The notes: generated from the sequence alone by a model not told the origin. Positions 16,922 through 25,986 are shown, counted from the stretch's first letter. The stretch is DNA of 64,000 nucleotides from CAYVUI01 sp964454745 (GCA_964454745.1 CAYVUI010000001.1:45021-109020); one strand, 5' to 3'. Numbers and translations: made by a program.

Positions 16922-17335
16922 CTATTTCCCGTCAAAATGGAAGACCTCTTCCATTCCCATCCACCATTCGCCCTCTGCGCGGGTCTCCAGCGGCGTCTGC
17001 AGCGGGTCTGTATGCTTCCACCACCGCTGGGTCGTCTCGTCCTCACCCATTTTGGCCATATCCGCCTCAAAATCCTCACCCACATACTCAAAATAGCTGA
17101 AAAGGTAAAATTCCCCCGGCTTGATCTCGCCAAGGTAAATCGAATAATTCCGGATATTGCACTTCTCAATCTGGGCCAGCACACCCGGCCAAGCATCCGC
17201 ATGCAAACGCTTGTATTCCGGAATCGCTTCCTCCTGAATCCCGATCACCGAGCCAAACCGCTGGACCTGCTTTTCCTGGCAGCCGCACAAAACCACCACC
17301 ATCACCAATAAAACCGCAAAAATGGTACGCCTCAT
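16922..17335 (-). CDS. L-rhamnose mutarotase-like lipoprotein
   Basis: Residues after the signal match the RhaM/RhaU fold (DUF718): RFGSVIGIQEEAIPEYKRLHAD, IRNYSIYLGE, YFEYVGEDFEADMAKM and WWKHTDPLQTPLE. The known enzyme interconverts alpha and beta anomers of L-rhamnose in the cytoplasm. This copy is unusual in carrying an N-terminal hydrophobic stretch ending in LCGC, a lipoprotein-like site, so it may act outside the inner membrane. It follows the UroD-like gene on the same strand by 23 bases and may share its transcript. The ATG has AAGGAG upstream. 137 residues, about 25 longer than the cytoplasmic form. Confidence 0.8.
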   Translation of the reverse strand: MRRTIFAVLLVMVVVLCGCQEKQVQRFGSVIGIQEEAIPEYKRLHADAWPGVLAQIEKCNIRNYSIYLGEIKPGEFYLFSYFEYVGEDFEADMAKMGEDETTQRWWKHTDPLQTPLETRAEGEWWMGMEEVFHFDGK

Positions 17336-17358
17336 AATCTTCTCCTTCGCTAATTTGC

Positions 17359-18600
17359 CTATTTTGAGTACTCTTTTACTGCCTCAAACGCCGCGACAAC
17401 ATTTTCCGGCGGAACCTCTGGCAGAATATTATGAACCGGGTTAAATACGAACCCGCCGTCCGGGGCAAAAATATCCAGGTTCTCCCGCACGTGATCGCGA
17501 ACCTCCGTGACCGTCCCCTGCCGCATGACCGAACGGGTATCACACCCTCCGCCCCAGAAGACGACATCCTTTCCGAATTCCTGTTTAAGACGCGCAGGTT
17601 CCATATCCCGGCAGATCGTCTGCACGGGGTTTAATATCTCAATTCCCGCCTCGATCAGATCCGGGATCAGTGCATAAATCGAACCGCACGAATGCAGCAG
17701 AATCTTCATATTGCTGTTGGCCTTGATGTACTCGCAAAGCTTGGTATGCCGGGGCTTAAACAGCTTTTTATAGATATCCGGCGGCATGAAAGGCCCGGAA
17801 TCCATCCCGAGGTCATCGCCGAGACGGATCACATCCGCGGTATCGCCCACGGCCTGGCATACCTTTTCCAGCGTTGCCAGGTGCCGTTCGAGCAATGCGT
17901 CCAGCAAGGCCTCCACCTGGTCCTGTTCGGTAATCAGGTCCATCAAGAACTGGTCCATCCGCCGCAGGAAGGTACCCCACTCAAACAGATTACACCCGCA
18001 GACCACCACAATCGCCCGGTCCGACTCCTGGCGTAATTTGCGAGTATTCGCAGCCAGTTTGTCCCAAAATCCGGCCTCGCCGGCATGGTCCCACGGACTG
18101 TGTACAAATGCCGCCCAGAGCACCTTGCCCATTGCCTCATCGAGACCGCCAAAATCCTCCGGCCAACCATCCACATACGGAAAACACGCCTGGTCAAAAA
18201 ACGTACCCTTTGACGGCATCCGGGCCAGCAGTTCCCCACTCGGGCCTTTCGCGTCAAACGAACCATCCTCGAGCTGTACGGGATTGAACCACTTCGGGTA
18301 GAACCCTTCACTGCCGTCGGCAAGGGTTACCGGGTACCATTTGTCGGGATCCTCATTAAACGTCCGGCCGGCATCCACGACATCTACACCCAACGCATCC
18401 AGAATCTCCGGATCCGGCTCGGCGAGTTGTTGTACGACGTCATAAATCCGCGTTTTCAGGTGCCCGAAACCAAGATGCTGCTTGAGATGATTGTATGCAA
18501 TTGCGGAAATACCCGAACTGGGCGTCGATCCGAGGTCCACGGCCACCCGGCTGGGCTGTTGATGATCTAAACTGCTCGTTACGATTTCTCGTGAATTCAC
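17359..18600 (-). CDS. Uroporphyrinogen decarboxylase-family protein (corrinoid methyltransferase-like)
   Basis: The protein (413 residues) has the UroD/MtaA-type fold: VDLGSTPSSGISAIAYNHLKQHLG near the start, LGDDLGMDSGPFMPPDIYKKLFKP in the middle, and LLHSCGSIYALIPDLIEAGIEILNPVQ with the zinc-site His-x-Cys typical of methyl-transfer members. Such proteins in anaerobic and planctomycete genomes usually act on methylated substrates or unknown sugar-linked compounds rather than on heme. The start is the GTG at 18600, since AAGGAG lies seven bases before it; the frame is open to 18651 without a ribosome site. It precedes the mutarotase-like gene. Exact substrate unknown. Confidence 0.82.
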   Translation of the reverse strand: MNSREIVTSSLDHQQPSRVAVDLGSTPSSGISAIAYNHLKQHLGFGHLKTRIYDVVQQLAEPDPEILDALGVDVVDAGRTFNEDPDKWYPVTLADGSEGFYPKWFNPVQLEDGSFDAKGPSGELLARMPSKGTFFDQACFPYVDGWPEDFGGLDEAMGKVLWAAFVHSPWDHAGEAGFWDKLAANTRKLRQESDRAIVVVCGCNLFEWGTFLRRMDQFLMDLITEQDQVEALLDALLERHLATLEKVCQAVGDTADVIRLGDDLGMDSGPFMPPDIYKKLFKPRHTKLCEYIKANSNMKILLHSCGSIYALIPDLIEAGIEILNPVQTICRDMEPARLKQEFGKDVVFWGGGCDTRSVMRQGTVTEVRDHVRENLDIFAPDGGFVFNPVHNILPEVPPENVVAAFEAVKEYSK

Positions 18601-18734
18601 TGATCTGCTCCTTATTTTTGACATACCAAAACTGTACGCCATTATACCCAAACCATAAGGATATGCAATTTTAGACTTTAATCCATGAAAAATTCGGGAA
18701 TACCAGGAGGGAAATTGGCAGATTGATAAGCTGC

Positions 18735-18770
18735 GACCCTGAGAGAGGCTCGCGTTCCTCTCTCAGAGTC
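18735..18770. terminator. Strong stem-loop, possible terminator
   Basis: CTGAGAGAGG and CCTCTCTCAG pair around an 8-base loop, extended by GAC/GTC with mismatches. On the plus strand GTTTTAT follows. It could end transcription of the minus-strand sigma operon or form a stable RNA. Confidence 0.5.
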
Positions 18771-18800
18771 GTTTTATGCCGGCAAGCCGGCCGTTTGCAG

Positions 18801-18981
18801 CTATGACGGGAGGTTTATCTGATAGACCGCATCAAGCGATTTGTCTGTCTGATTCTTTTCATCCCAGGTAAAAAACTCTTCGCCGCATATCTGAGAATTG
18901 TAGGGAAGATTTCCGACATGTCACGTTAGGAATTGGTTAATCTTTTGTTAGCCGACCCATACATTCATAAAACTTCTGCAT
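18801..18981 (-). pseudogene. Possible frameshifted remnant of a small gene
   Basis: A minus-strand frame (18801-18920) reads 39 residues including NLPYNSQICGEEFFTWDEK and ends in INLPS; its composition is like a real protein but it lacks a start. Just upstream, ATG 18981 with a G-rich ribosome site opens a 14-residue frame (MQKFYECMGRLTKD) that stops at 18937 in another frame. Together they suggest a small gene broken by a frameshift, or chance. I do not recognise the family. Confidence 0.25.
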
Positions 18982-19008
18982 CAAGCCCCCCCCTTAGCAA
19001 TCGCTTAT

Positions 19009-19785
19009 TCAGCACACGCAGGCCAGAAAACGGTCCCGGTCACAGTTGATCCGCGAACGCAGCCGCTTGATAACATCTGAATGAATCTGCGAAACCCGCG
19101 ATTCTGAGATATCCAGGCACTGCCCGATCTCCTGCATGGTCATTTCCTCGTAATAATACAGGGTAATGACCATTTTCTCGATGTGACTGAGGCTTCGCGT
19201 AATATATTCTTTGGTATCGGTTTTTTCCATCTGGATATCCGGCAGGTTCACATTCTGGTCGCGAATCTGCTCACCGAGGCTGCCTTCCTGTTCGGGAATC
19301 GCACTTTCCAGCGAGGTCACGGACCGATTTACACTTGACTGAAGATCGAATACCTGCTTTTCATCCACACCCATCTCCTCGGCAAGTTCCCGGTCAGTCG
19401 GGCGGCGGCTGAGTTTCGCCTCAAGAGCATGCTCGGTACGGTTCATCGCGTTGTATTTCTGGCGTGTCCACCGCGGAACCCAGTCCAGGTGACGAAGTTC
19501 ATCGAGCATCGAACCGCGGATACGCCGCTTGCAGTAGCTGCTGAAGCGAATCCCCCGGCTGCGGTCAAAACTGCGGACCGAATCCATCAGGCCGAATACC
19601 CCGGCGCTGACCAGGTCATCGTAATCCACATTGGAACTGGTACTGGCCGAAACATCCGAAGCAATTGCACGAACCAGCGGCAAATACTTCTCCACCATTC
19701 GATTTCGCTCAAAAATCGAAATGCCCACCTCCGCATCTTTCTCTTTTTCATCAAACCGACATGACTGCGTATTCTTTCGTACCAT
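19009..19785 (-). CDS. FliA/WhiG-family RNA polymerase sigma factor
   Basis: A sigma-28-type factor of 258 residues with regions 2, 3 and 4: LPLVRAIAS and DLVSAGVFGLMDSVRSFDRS (region 2), RTEHALEAKLSRRPTDRELAEEM (region 3), and EKMVITLYYYEEMTMQEIGQ with the HTH ISESRVSQIHSDV (region 4). It resembles the second copy at 41586-42371 closely, so the genome holds at least two paralogs. The upstream gene, a region-2-only protein, overlaps it by 35 bases, suggesting translational coupling. ATG 19785 has GGAGAGAG upstream. It probably directs motility-type or developmental genes; no anti-sigma factor (FlgM) is visible here. Confidence 0.92.
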   Translation of the reverse strand: MVRKNTQSCRFDEKEKDAEVGISIFERNRMVEKYLPLVRAIASDVSASTSSNVDYDDLVSAGVFGLMDSVRSFDRSRGIRFSSYCKRRIRGSMLDELRHLDWVPRWTRQKYNAMNRTEHALEAKLSRRPTDRELAEEMGVDEKQVFDLQSSVNRSVTSLESAIPEQEGSLGEQIRDQNVNLPDIQMEKTDTKEYITRSLSHIEKMVITLYYYEEMTMQEIGQCLDISESRVSQIHSDVIKRLRSRINCDRDRFLACVC

Positions 19786-20161
19786 GATCTCTCTCCATCT
19801 CTATTTCACTGTAATCGGAAATAAAATGTCTCGGCTGGGATTCGTATCTCCGTACAAAATCCGCATAGCGAATCGCATCGGCCAAAGCACGGTCGATACA
19901 TCCCATGCAATGCTGTTCAAAATCCACCCCGCTGTCCATATCATAGCTTTGCAGCGCCTGGCACAAACCGTACACCCCCACACTGAGCAGATCTTCCCGG
20001 GAAATATTGCGGCCCGCCCTCTTCCATACCTGGCTGCTCAGGCGTTCGACCATCGGCATGTGCAGATCAATCAGGACATTCTCGGTATCAAACGTTTCAT
20101 ACTGGTCACGGGACTGCGAACCTGCGCTCATGATCGTTTCTAAATACCCTAACCTCTCCAT
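19751..20161 (-). CDS. Sigma-factor-like protein containing only region 2
   Basis: A protein of 136 residues aligning by eye with sigma-70 region 2: LIDLHMPMVERLSSQVWKRA, EDLLSVGVYGLCQALQSYDM and CMGCIDRALADAIRYADFVRR match the segment that in the next gene reads DLVSAGVFGLMDSVRSFD. Regions 3 and 4 are absent, and the frame ends instead in an acidic tail inside the start of the full sigma factor (35-base overlap). It could bind core RNA polymerase and compete with or assist its neighbour, or be a decayed duplicate, but it keeps a good ribosome site (AAGGAG, eight bases before ATG 20161). An ATG at 20185 lacks one. Confidence 0.7.
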   Translation of the reverse strand: MERLGYLETIMSAGSQSRDQYETFDTENVLIDLHMPMVERLSSQVWKRAGRNISREDLLSVGVYGLCQALQSYDMDSGVDFEQHCMGCIDRALADAIRYADFVRRYESQPRHFISDYSEIEMERDHGTKEYAVMSV

Positions 20162-20331
20162 GGGCGTGACTCCTTCCTTTTCCATAAATACTCATTCAAA
20201 AGAGGAAACCGCCGAAAGCCGTTTCATGCCGGCCGCCTTGCCGACACAGGAGTCTGATCTATCGCAATCTACATGCCAGCATTTTTTGAAACTACCGAGT
20301 TGGAAGTAGGTATTTTTACTCTAACAAAAGC

Positions 20332-20368
20332 CTGATAAGTTCAAAAAACCTAACTATGCCCTTATCAG
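20332..20368. repeat. Inverted repeat upstream of the sigma pair
   Basis: CTGATAAG and CTTATCAG face each other across 21 bases, about 170 bases before the start of the region-2-only sigma gene. It may be a regulator-binding site. Confidence 0.4.
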
Positions 20369-20545
20369 CACAGAAAAAAACGATTCTTATATAAAAGGTC
20401 CGATAATTAACTATTTCTACAGAATAAGAAGATGGGGAAAATACCTATACAATATGGTGATTCAACCCCAAAGAGAAACTGGGCTTCGCAGAAATGAGAA
20501 ATCCGTCACAAAAATGAGAAGAAGGGCAAAATGAGCAATTCGGCA

Positions 20546-20584
20546 AAGCGGCAAATCCGGCATTTATATGATTATTTGCCGCTT
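20546..20584 (-). terminator. Terminator after the NtrC-type regulator
   Basis: An 11-base perfect stem, AAGCGGCAAAT with ATTTGCCGCTT, 14 bases past the stop codon. T-rich on the plus side and only TTT on the minus side, so termination could act on either strand. Confidence 0.6.
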
Positions 20585-20597
20585 TTTGACATTGATA

Positions 20598-22013
20598 TCA
20601 GTATGTCCTTGCTGCATCGGCCACCCGAGTGGGGGTACGATGGTCCTTGAGCTCCGAAATGGCCTGCCGGGTTTTTGCCGGTCCCTTCTTAATCTTGCGA
20701 TAAAGCGTTGCCAGGGAAATATCCAGTTCTCGGGCCGCAGCAGCATAGTCATTGCTGTGCGTTTCAAGGCAACGGCGAATAATTTCGCTCTCAAACGCAC
20801 TGACCCGGTCGGCAAGGGTTCCACCGGTCATCAGCGACGACTCGCAAAATTCTCTGATTGTACCCGGAATATCTTCCATCACGATCACCGGACCGCGACA
20901 GAGAGTAACCGCCCGTTCCACGGCGTTTTCCAGCTCACGGATATTGCCCGGCCAGGGATATCGCAAAAACAGCGTTTCTACCGCGATATCAAGCCCCTCG
21001 ACGTGTTTATTGAGCCTCTGGGAGTACTTATGGATAAAATGTGAGGTCAAAAGTGAAATATCGCTGCCCCTCTCGCGAAGCGACGGCAGGATAATCTCTA
21101 CGACATTGATCCGGTAATACAGGTCTTCGCGGAATTCCTTTTGCGCGATGCGGTCCTTAAGCTGCTGGTTCGTGGCCGCGATAATCCGAACATCCACGTC
21201 CTCAAGCGTTGTGCTGCCGACCTTCTGCACCTGCTTGTGCTGGATCATCCGCAGGAGTTTGACCTGCAGCGCCGGGGGCATATCCCCAATTTCATCGAGA
21301 AACAACGTGCCCTCATGGGCACTTTGAACCAGGCCTTCCTTCTCACGGATCGCCCCGCTAAATGACCCTTTGACATGTCCAAACAACTCCGATTCGAGCA
21401 GCCCTTCCGGGATCGACCCGCAATTGATCGGCACAAACTTTCCTGCCCGACCGCTGTGTTCGTGAATCGCCTGGGCAACCAGGTCCTTGCCGGTCCCGCT
21501 CTCACCGGTAATGAGCACACTGCACTGGGCCTGGGCAACCTGTGAGATCGTCGAGAAAACCCGCTGCATCGCCGGGCACTGGCCGATGATGTTATCCAGG
21601 GAATACTCCTCCCGCAAACGTCCGCGCAGGTAATTGACCTCGTTAAACAAATGATGGGCCTGCATCGCGTGCTCGACGATATTGCGTATCTCGTCAATGG
21701 AAAACGGCTTGGTCACGTAATCATAGGCCCCGGCCCGCAAGGCCTGCACGGCGGTTTCCGTACTGGCATAAGCGGTAATGGTGATTATAATCAGAGAGGG
21801 CCACTTTTCCCTCGCCCGGCGGATAAACTCAAAGCCGTCCATCTCGGGCATCCGGATATCCGTCAGCACCAGGTCCACACGCTGCTGAGCAAGAATCTCA
21901 AGCGCTGCAGTCCCCGTCTGGGCAAACAGTATCTCACGGTCAGGCTGTTCAATGATTGTCGCGAGCTCTTCGCGAATGTACGCTTCGTCGTCTACGATCA
22001 ATACTCGATCCAT
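20598..22013 (-). CDS. NtrC-family sigma-54-dependent response regulator
   Basis: A three-domain activator of 471 residues. The receiver (1-118) has D52 in VLTDIRMPEMDG and the lysine in VTKPF. The AAA+ domain (about 140-370) has Walker A GESGTGKD, Walker B GTLFLDEIGDMP and an R-rich second region. The sigma-54 contact loop reads GSFSGA instead of the usual GAFTGA, a conservative variant. The C-terminus (430-455) is a Fis-like HTH (AARELDISLATLYRKI). The kinase gene upstream ends three bases before this start, so they form a kinase-regulator operon. It should activate sigma-54 promoters such as the one at 12327. Confidence 0.94.
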   Translation of the reverse strand: MDRVLIVDDEAYIREELATIIEQPDREILFAQTGTAALEILAQQRVDLVLTDIRMPEMDGFEFIRRAREKWPSLIIITITAYASTETAVQALRAGAYDYVTKPFSIDEIRNIVEHAMQAHHLFNEVNYLRGRLREEYSLDNIIGQCPAMQRVFSTISQVAQAQCSVLITGESGTGKDLVAQAIHEHSGRAGKFVPINCGSIPEGLLESELFGHVKGSFSGAIREKEGLVQSAHEGTLFLDEIGDMPPALQVKLLRMIQHKQVQKVGSTTLEDVDVRIIAATNQQLKDRIAQKEFREDLYYRINVVEIILPSLRERGSDISLLTSHFIHKYSQRLNKHVEGLDIAVETLFLRYPWPGNIRELENAVERAVTLCRGPVIVMEDIPGTIREFCESSLMTGGTLADRVSAFESEIIRRCLETHSNDYAAAARELDISLATLYRKIKKGPAKTRQAISELKDHRTPTRVADAARTY

Positions 22014-22016
22014 AAC

Positions 22017-25000
22017 TCATATCCCCTTTGCTGGGTTTACATTATTAGCATTATACACTTTTTCCATCTCAATGTCACGAATCTGTCGTCGGGAATGTTT
22101 TTCCCGGGAAGGGAGAAATACACTGAAGGTCGATCCTTTTTCCTCTTCGCTGTCCACATGAATCCAGCCGTGGTGCTGATCGATGATCGAAAGCGACACT
22201 GAAAGCCCCAGCCCTGTTCCGTGCCCGCTTTCCTTGCTGGTAAAAAACGGCTCAAAAATATGCGCCATCTGCTCTGAATTCATCCCGCAGCCGTTGTCCC
22301 CAATGGAAAAAACAAGGTAATCTTTTACCTGGGAGCCGGCACTGCCTTCCATGCGAATGGACTGGGAGTAGACATGGATATTCACCTGGCCATCCTCGCT
22401 GCAGGCATCCGCCGCATTGATCATCAGGTTCAAAATCACCTGCATGATCTTATTGGAATCGATCTCCACCGGCGGCAGATTCCCCTCGATCTCTTTGTGA
22501 ATCGTAATGCCTTGAAACGGCTTGCTGTTTTCGACCAGGACCAGGATATTCTCCAAAACCGGAGTGAAGGAACAAACCCGCTTGCTCAAAGGCGCTCGGC
22601 TCTGCAAATCACTGAAACGTTTGGTTAATTGACTGATCCGATCCACATGGATCAGCAAGTGCTTTAACTGTTCCGGATCGGCCTTATTTTCCCGGGTCAT
22701 CCGCTGAAGCTGGCTGGAAACAAGCGTCAGCGGGTTATTAATCTCGTGAGAGATCTGGGCGGCAATCCGCCCCGCGGTCGAAAGTTTGGCCGCATGCTCC
22801 AGCGAGGCGTTCATTTTTTTCTGGAAGGTCAGATCCTGAATGGTCAGCAGCAGGCAGGCAACTTCCTCAATCATCACCTGCCTGGACTCCGCGGAAAGAT
22901 ATACACGCCCGGTCCCGGGCAGTTGGGTCCAGCCTTCCTGGCTTTGACTCGCCTGATGGTCTTCCATCCACGTCTGTACCAGGCGGCAAAGCGGGTTGTC
23001 GTCCAGGCAAAGCTCCCTGCAGCTCATACCGCTTAGAGGCTTGTCATTTCCGCCAAAGAGACTCCCGGCGGCAAGATTACTCGAAATAATCGTCCCGCTT
23101 GAATCGATTACCAACAGGGCCTCATTGACGCTCTGGAGAATAATCTGCCGCAGACTCTCCGATTCACTGAGTGTTTGCTTTAATTCAAGGTTCGAAAGGG
23201 CATACCCGGCAGCGTTGCAGAATTCTTCGAGTACATGAATATGATCGAGCGTAAATGCATCTAAACGGTGGTCATACACACACAACATCCCGCAAATCCT
23301 GCCATGGTCCTGAATGGGAACACAGCAGCGTGAAGGGTACTCCATATCAAAATCCAGGGAATCATATTCATCTCCCATGCCGGGCTCGCGAACCAATGAC
23401 TCGCCTTCAACCAGGACATCTGCTAATTTCGGTTCATTTTGAAGGAGAGTATCGATATGAAAATTTGTTTTTTCGAGATCAAAATCAGCCTGCCCATATC
23501 TGCCTCGCCCCCGGAGCTGCTGACCGTTTCGGCTCACCAGGCCAATCCAGGCCATCCGGCACGAACAGATGCGGCAAACACTTTCACACATCGTATTTAA
23601 AAATCCCGGCAAATCCTCGGAACTGGACAATTGCCCCGCCAGCTTGCGGATGCGTCCGAACTGCACATCCATTTCGCGGGCACGGCCGATGAGCGAATGA
23701 ACACGGATCGACTGCTCAGCAAGCCGCGCATACGACTCAAGCACTTCCATATACCGAAGGTCAAAGACATCACTGGGATCGAGGATCAGCATGAACCCGA
23801 AAATTCGGTCCGCCTCGCGGAGGGGGAAACACATCAAAGACTCTTCGACAAAGCCCTCGATCATCCCGCAGGAAAAATTCTCTTCGCCATGTATGTCCTC
23901 GATATACACACTGACGTTTTTCTGATAACTTTCCCATCGCTGTATATCCTGAAGATCAATCAAAACCGTACGGCCCTGTCCCAGGTCCAGTCCATACTCC
24001 CCCGCGGCGGCAAATTGATTTTCATTGCAGCGAGTCAGAACCAACCCTCCTTTGGCCCGAACCACATGCACCGCAGATTCCAAAACGGCATCGAGCCCTT
24101 CATCTTCCCAAACCTCACAGGCATAGCCGGCGGTTTCCCCAAAGCCTTCCAACTGCTGAATACGGCTCTTGAGCCTGCCGTCAGCGCGCTGAAGCATTCT
24201 TGAATTTGCAACGGCAAGGCCCGCACAACGACTGACGGAACGCAGAAAAGCCAGCGATTGCTCCAGGAGCTTTGGCGAAGATTCGACCATAAAGAGCATC
24301 CCGTAGACAGTCCCGCCGTGAACCAGGGGCACAATATAAAATCCCTTCGAGCCGGGAGGGTTCACCGACGTTGCTGAAATGCCCCTGCAGTCCTTGCACT
24401 CGCGGGCAGGCGTCAGCATTTTCCGGCATTGCATGCAGGCCAGGCACGCGGCAACCTGCTGCCTGTAGAGCCCATCGGGATCCTCCCCATCCTCACCGAC
24501 ATACCGTACTTCCTGCTCCGAGAGAAACATATAACCGCTGATCCACTTGAGTTTCAGATAATGCGACAAAAGACGTAAACTCGAACGAATCACATTGTCC
24601 GGTTCAATCTCGACGCCGGAACCGGCCGAAAGGCTGATTCGCTGAAGAATCTTCGCCTCACGTGCCACCTTTTCTTCTCGCTCGAGTGATTGACGGATCT
24701 CAACTTCTCGTCGAACGCGCTCGGTAATATCCCACGCCGTGACCAGTACACTGGTTACCTCCCCCGGGTCATCGCGAATGGGAGAAATGGTCATTTCCAG
24801 CCACTGGGAACTCCCGTCTTCTCGGTTCACTGGCAAGGTTATCTTCTGATTTTCCAGCCGGGACCATTGCTCAAATGCCTCTTGTACACGGCCGGCCGTT
24901 TCGCCGGCAAAGTAATCCCAGAGAAAACATTTGGAGGGGTCCTGTTCGAGAGTCACCAAAGAAAAATACTCCCGGGCAGAGCGGTTCATGGAGAGCACTT

Positions 25001-25868
25001 TGCCCTGCAGGTCCACTTCAAGAATCAGGTTCGGCGACACATCGACCAGCAAACCGATCCGTTCTTTGGCCTGCCTGAGTCGTTCATTGGCCTGGCGGGT
25101 TTCAGTAATATCCTGGTAAATCCCGCTGATTCCGCACGCTTTGGCCCCTTGCTCATCGTAGATCGCGACGATGTTACCCTCCAGCCACCGCAACTGGCCT
25201 TCCTCGCTTACAAAGCGAATCGGGTGGCGCAAAATGGCCTGCCCCTTCATCACGGAACGAAAATCCTGACGAACCGTCTTGACATCCTCGGAATACACCA
25301 GCGAATAGATGCTTTTGCCGATCAGCGACTTTTCCGGATAGCCGAGAATGGACTGAACTGCCGGATTCAGCGAAAGGATCTTTCCATTTTCGTCGATCTG
25401 GAAAACCAGGTCCGGAATATGGTTGAGAAGGTGGGTCTTCTCCATACGAAGCGCCTGCTCGATGCGCTGGAGTTTTTCCTCGATTTCAATCTCCTCCTGG
25501 ACGCGGGAAACGACCGGTGTGAGAATCCCCGGAAATGTCGTGTCCTTAATGACATAATCCCGGGCCCCCCGCTTCATGGATTCAACCGCGACAAACTCAC
25601 TGCCCTGACCGGTAACCATAATGAAGGGAACGGTTAGACCCTGATCCTCCAGGCGATTGAGAAGTTCAATCGCATTCATGTCGCCCAGTTGATAGTCCAC
25701 CAGCATCAGCACGTCCGCATCCCGCTGGAGAAACTCCATGGCGGCCTGACCGGATGCTGCCGCATCAACTTTCTGACCGTCGCGTTCCAAATGCTTCCGT
25801 ACAAGACGCGACAGCCCCGGATCATCCTCTACGAGAAGGATCCGTTTTGAGGAGGTCTCCTTACCCAT
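22017..25868 (-). CDS. Large REC-PAS-GAF multi-sensor histidine kinase
   Basis: A soluble kinase of about 1283 residues. In order: a receiver (about 9-120, D in LMLVDYQLGDMNA), two PAS domains (about 140-390), a GAF-like domain (about 400-590) with an unusual cysteine cluster (CLACMQCRK and CKDC), a second GAF (600-745), a third GAF (750-910), another PAS (910-1020), HisKA with His near 1040 (SHEINNPLTL), and HATPase with NLMINAADAC and GTGLGLSVSLS. The ATG at 25868 has GGAGG seven bases upstream; the frame is open to 25892. It directly precedes the NtrC-type regulator, its likely partner. The N-terminal receiver suggests input from another kinase. No membrane segments. Confidence 0.9.
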   Translation of the reverse strand: MGKETSSKRILLVEDDPGLSRLVRKHLERDGQKVDAAASGQAAMEFLQRDADVLMLVDYQLGDMNAIELLNRLEDQGLTVPFIMVTGQGSEFVAVESMKRGARDYVIKDTTFPGILTPVVSRVQEEIEIEEKLQRIEQALRMEKTHLLNHIPDLVFQIDENGKILSLNPAVQSILGYPEKSLIGKSIYSLVYSEDVKTVRQDFRSVMKGQAILRHPIRFVSEEGQLRWLEGNIVAIYDEQGAKACGISGIYQDITETRQANERLRQAKERIGLLVDVSPNLILEVDLQGKVLSMNRSAREYFSLVTLEQDPSKCFLWDYFAGETAGRVQEAFEQWSRLENQKITLPVNREDGSSQWLEMTISPIRDDPGEVTSVLVTAWDITERVRREVEIRQSLEREEKVAREAKILQRISLSAGSGVEIEPDNVIRSSLRLLSHYLKLKWISGYMFLSEQEVRYVGEDGEDPDGLYRQQVAACLACMQCRKMLTPARECKDCRGISATSVNPPGSKGFYIVPLVHGGTVYGMLFMVESSPKLLEQSLAFLRSVSRCAGLAVANSRMLQRADGRLKSRIQQLEGFGETAGYACEVWEDEGLDAVLESAVHVVRAKGGLVLTRCNENQFAAAGEYGLDLGQGRTVLIDLQDIQRWESYQKNVSVYIEDIHGEENFSCGMIEGFVEESLMCFPLREADRIFGFMLILDPSDVFDLRYMEVLESYARLAEQSIRVHSLIGRAREMDVQFGRIRKLAGQLSSSEDLPGFLNTMCESVCRICSCRMAWIGLVSRNGQQLRGRGRYGQADFDLEKTNFHIDTLLQNEPKLADVLVEGESLVREPGMGDEYDSLDFDMEYPSRCCVPIQDHGRICGMLCVYDHRLDAFTLDHIHVLEEFCNAAGYALSNLELKQTLSESESLRQIILQSVNEALLVIDSSGTIISSNLAAGSLFGGNDKPLSGMSCRELCLDDNPLCRLVQTWMEDHQASQSQEGWTQLPGTGRVYLSAESRQVMIEEVACLLLTIQDLTFQKKMNASLEHAAKLSTAGRIAAQISHEINNPLTLVSSQLQRMTRENKADPEQLKHLLIHVDRISQLTKRFSDLQSRAPLSKRVCSFTPVLENILVLVENSKPFQGITIHKEIEGNLPPVEIDSNKIMQVILNLMINAADACSEDGQVNIHVYSQSIRMEGSAGSQVKDYLVFSIGDNGCGMNSEQMAHIFEPFFTSKESGHGTGLGLSVSLSIIDQHHGWIHVDSEEEKGSTFSVFLPSREKHSRRQIRDIEMEKVYNANNVNPAKGI

Positions 25869-25986
25869 TTCGGTACCTCCTTTCGTGACCACGGATTTTA
25901 AAAAGTGACTTTTTTACAACCCACACAGTCGTCACCCTTCAGACCAAAACCTCAGCCTGTCTCCGGAAAATCCCTGTCACCGGTAC

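Larger units (their letters stand above)
18652..19008. other. 357-base region with a strong hairpin and short remnant frames
   Basis: No complete gene is visible between the UroD-like gene and the sigma factor. It contains a strong stem-loop (18735-18770) and, on the minus strand, two short out-of-frame pieces that look protein-like (see the next entries). Confidence 0.6.
20162..20597. other. 436-base region without a gene
   Basis: Upstream of the sigma pair and downstream of the NtrC-type gene. AT-rich. It holds an 8-base inverted repeat (CTGATAAG 20332-20339, CTTATCAG 20361-20368), a CCGATAA on the plus strand near 20400 that lacks a matching -35, and the terminator at 20546-20584. I see no further gene. 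Confidence 0.6.

Noticed and set aside
20395..20410. TCCGATAA on the plus strand near 20400 as a sigma-28 promoter
   Set aside because: No -35 at the required distance, and the downstream gene is on the other strand.
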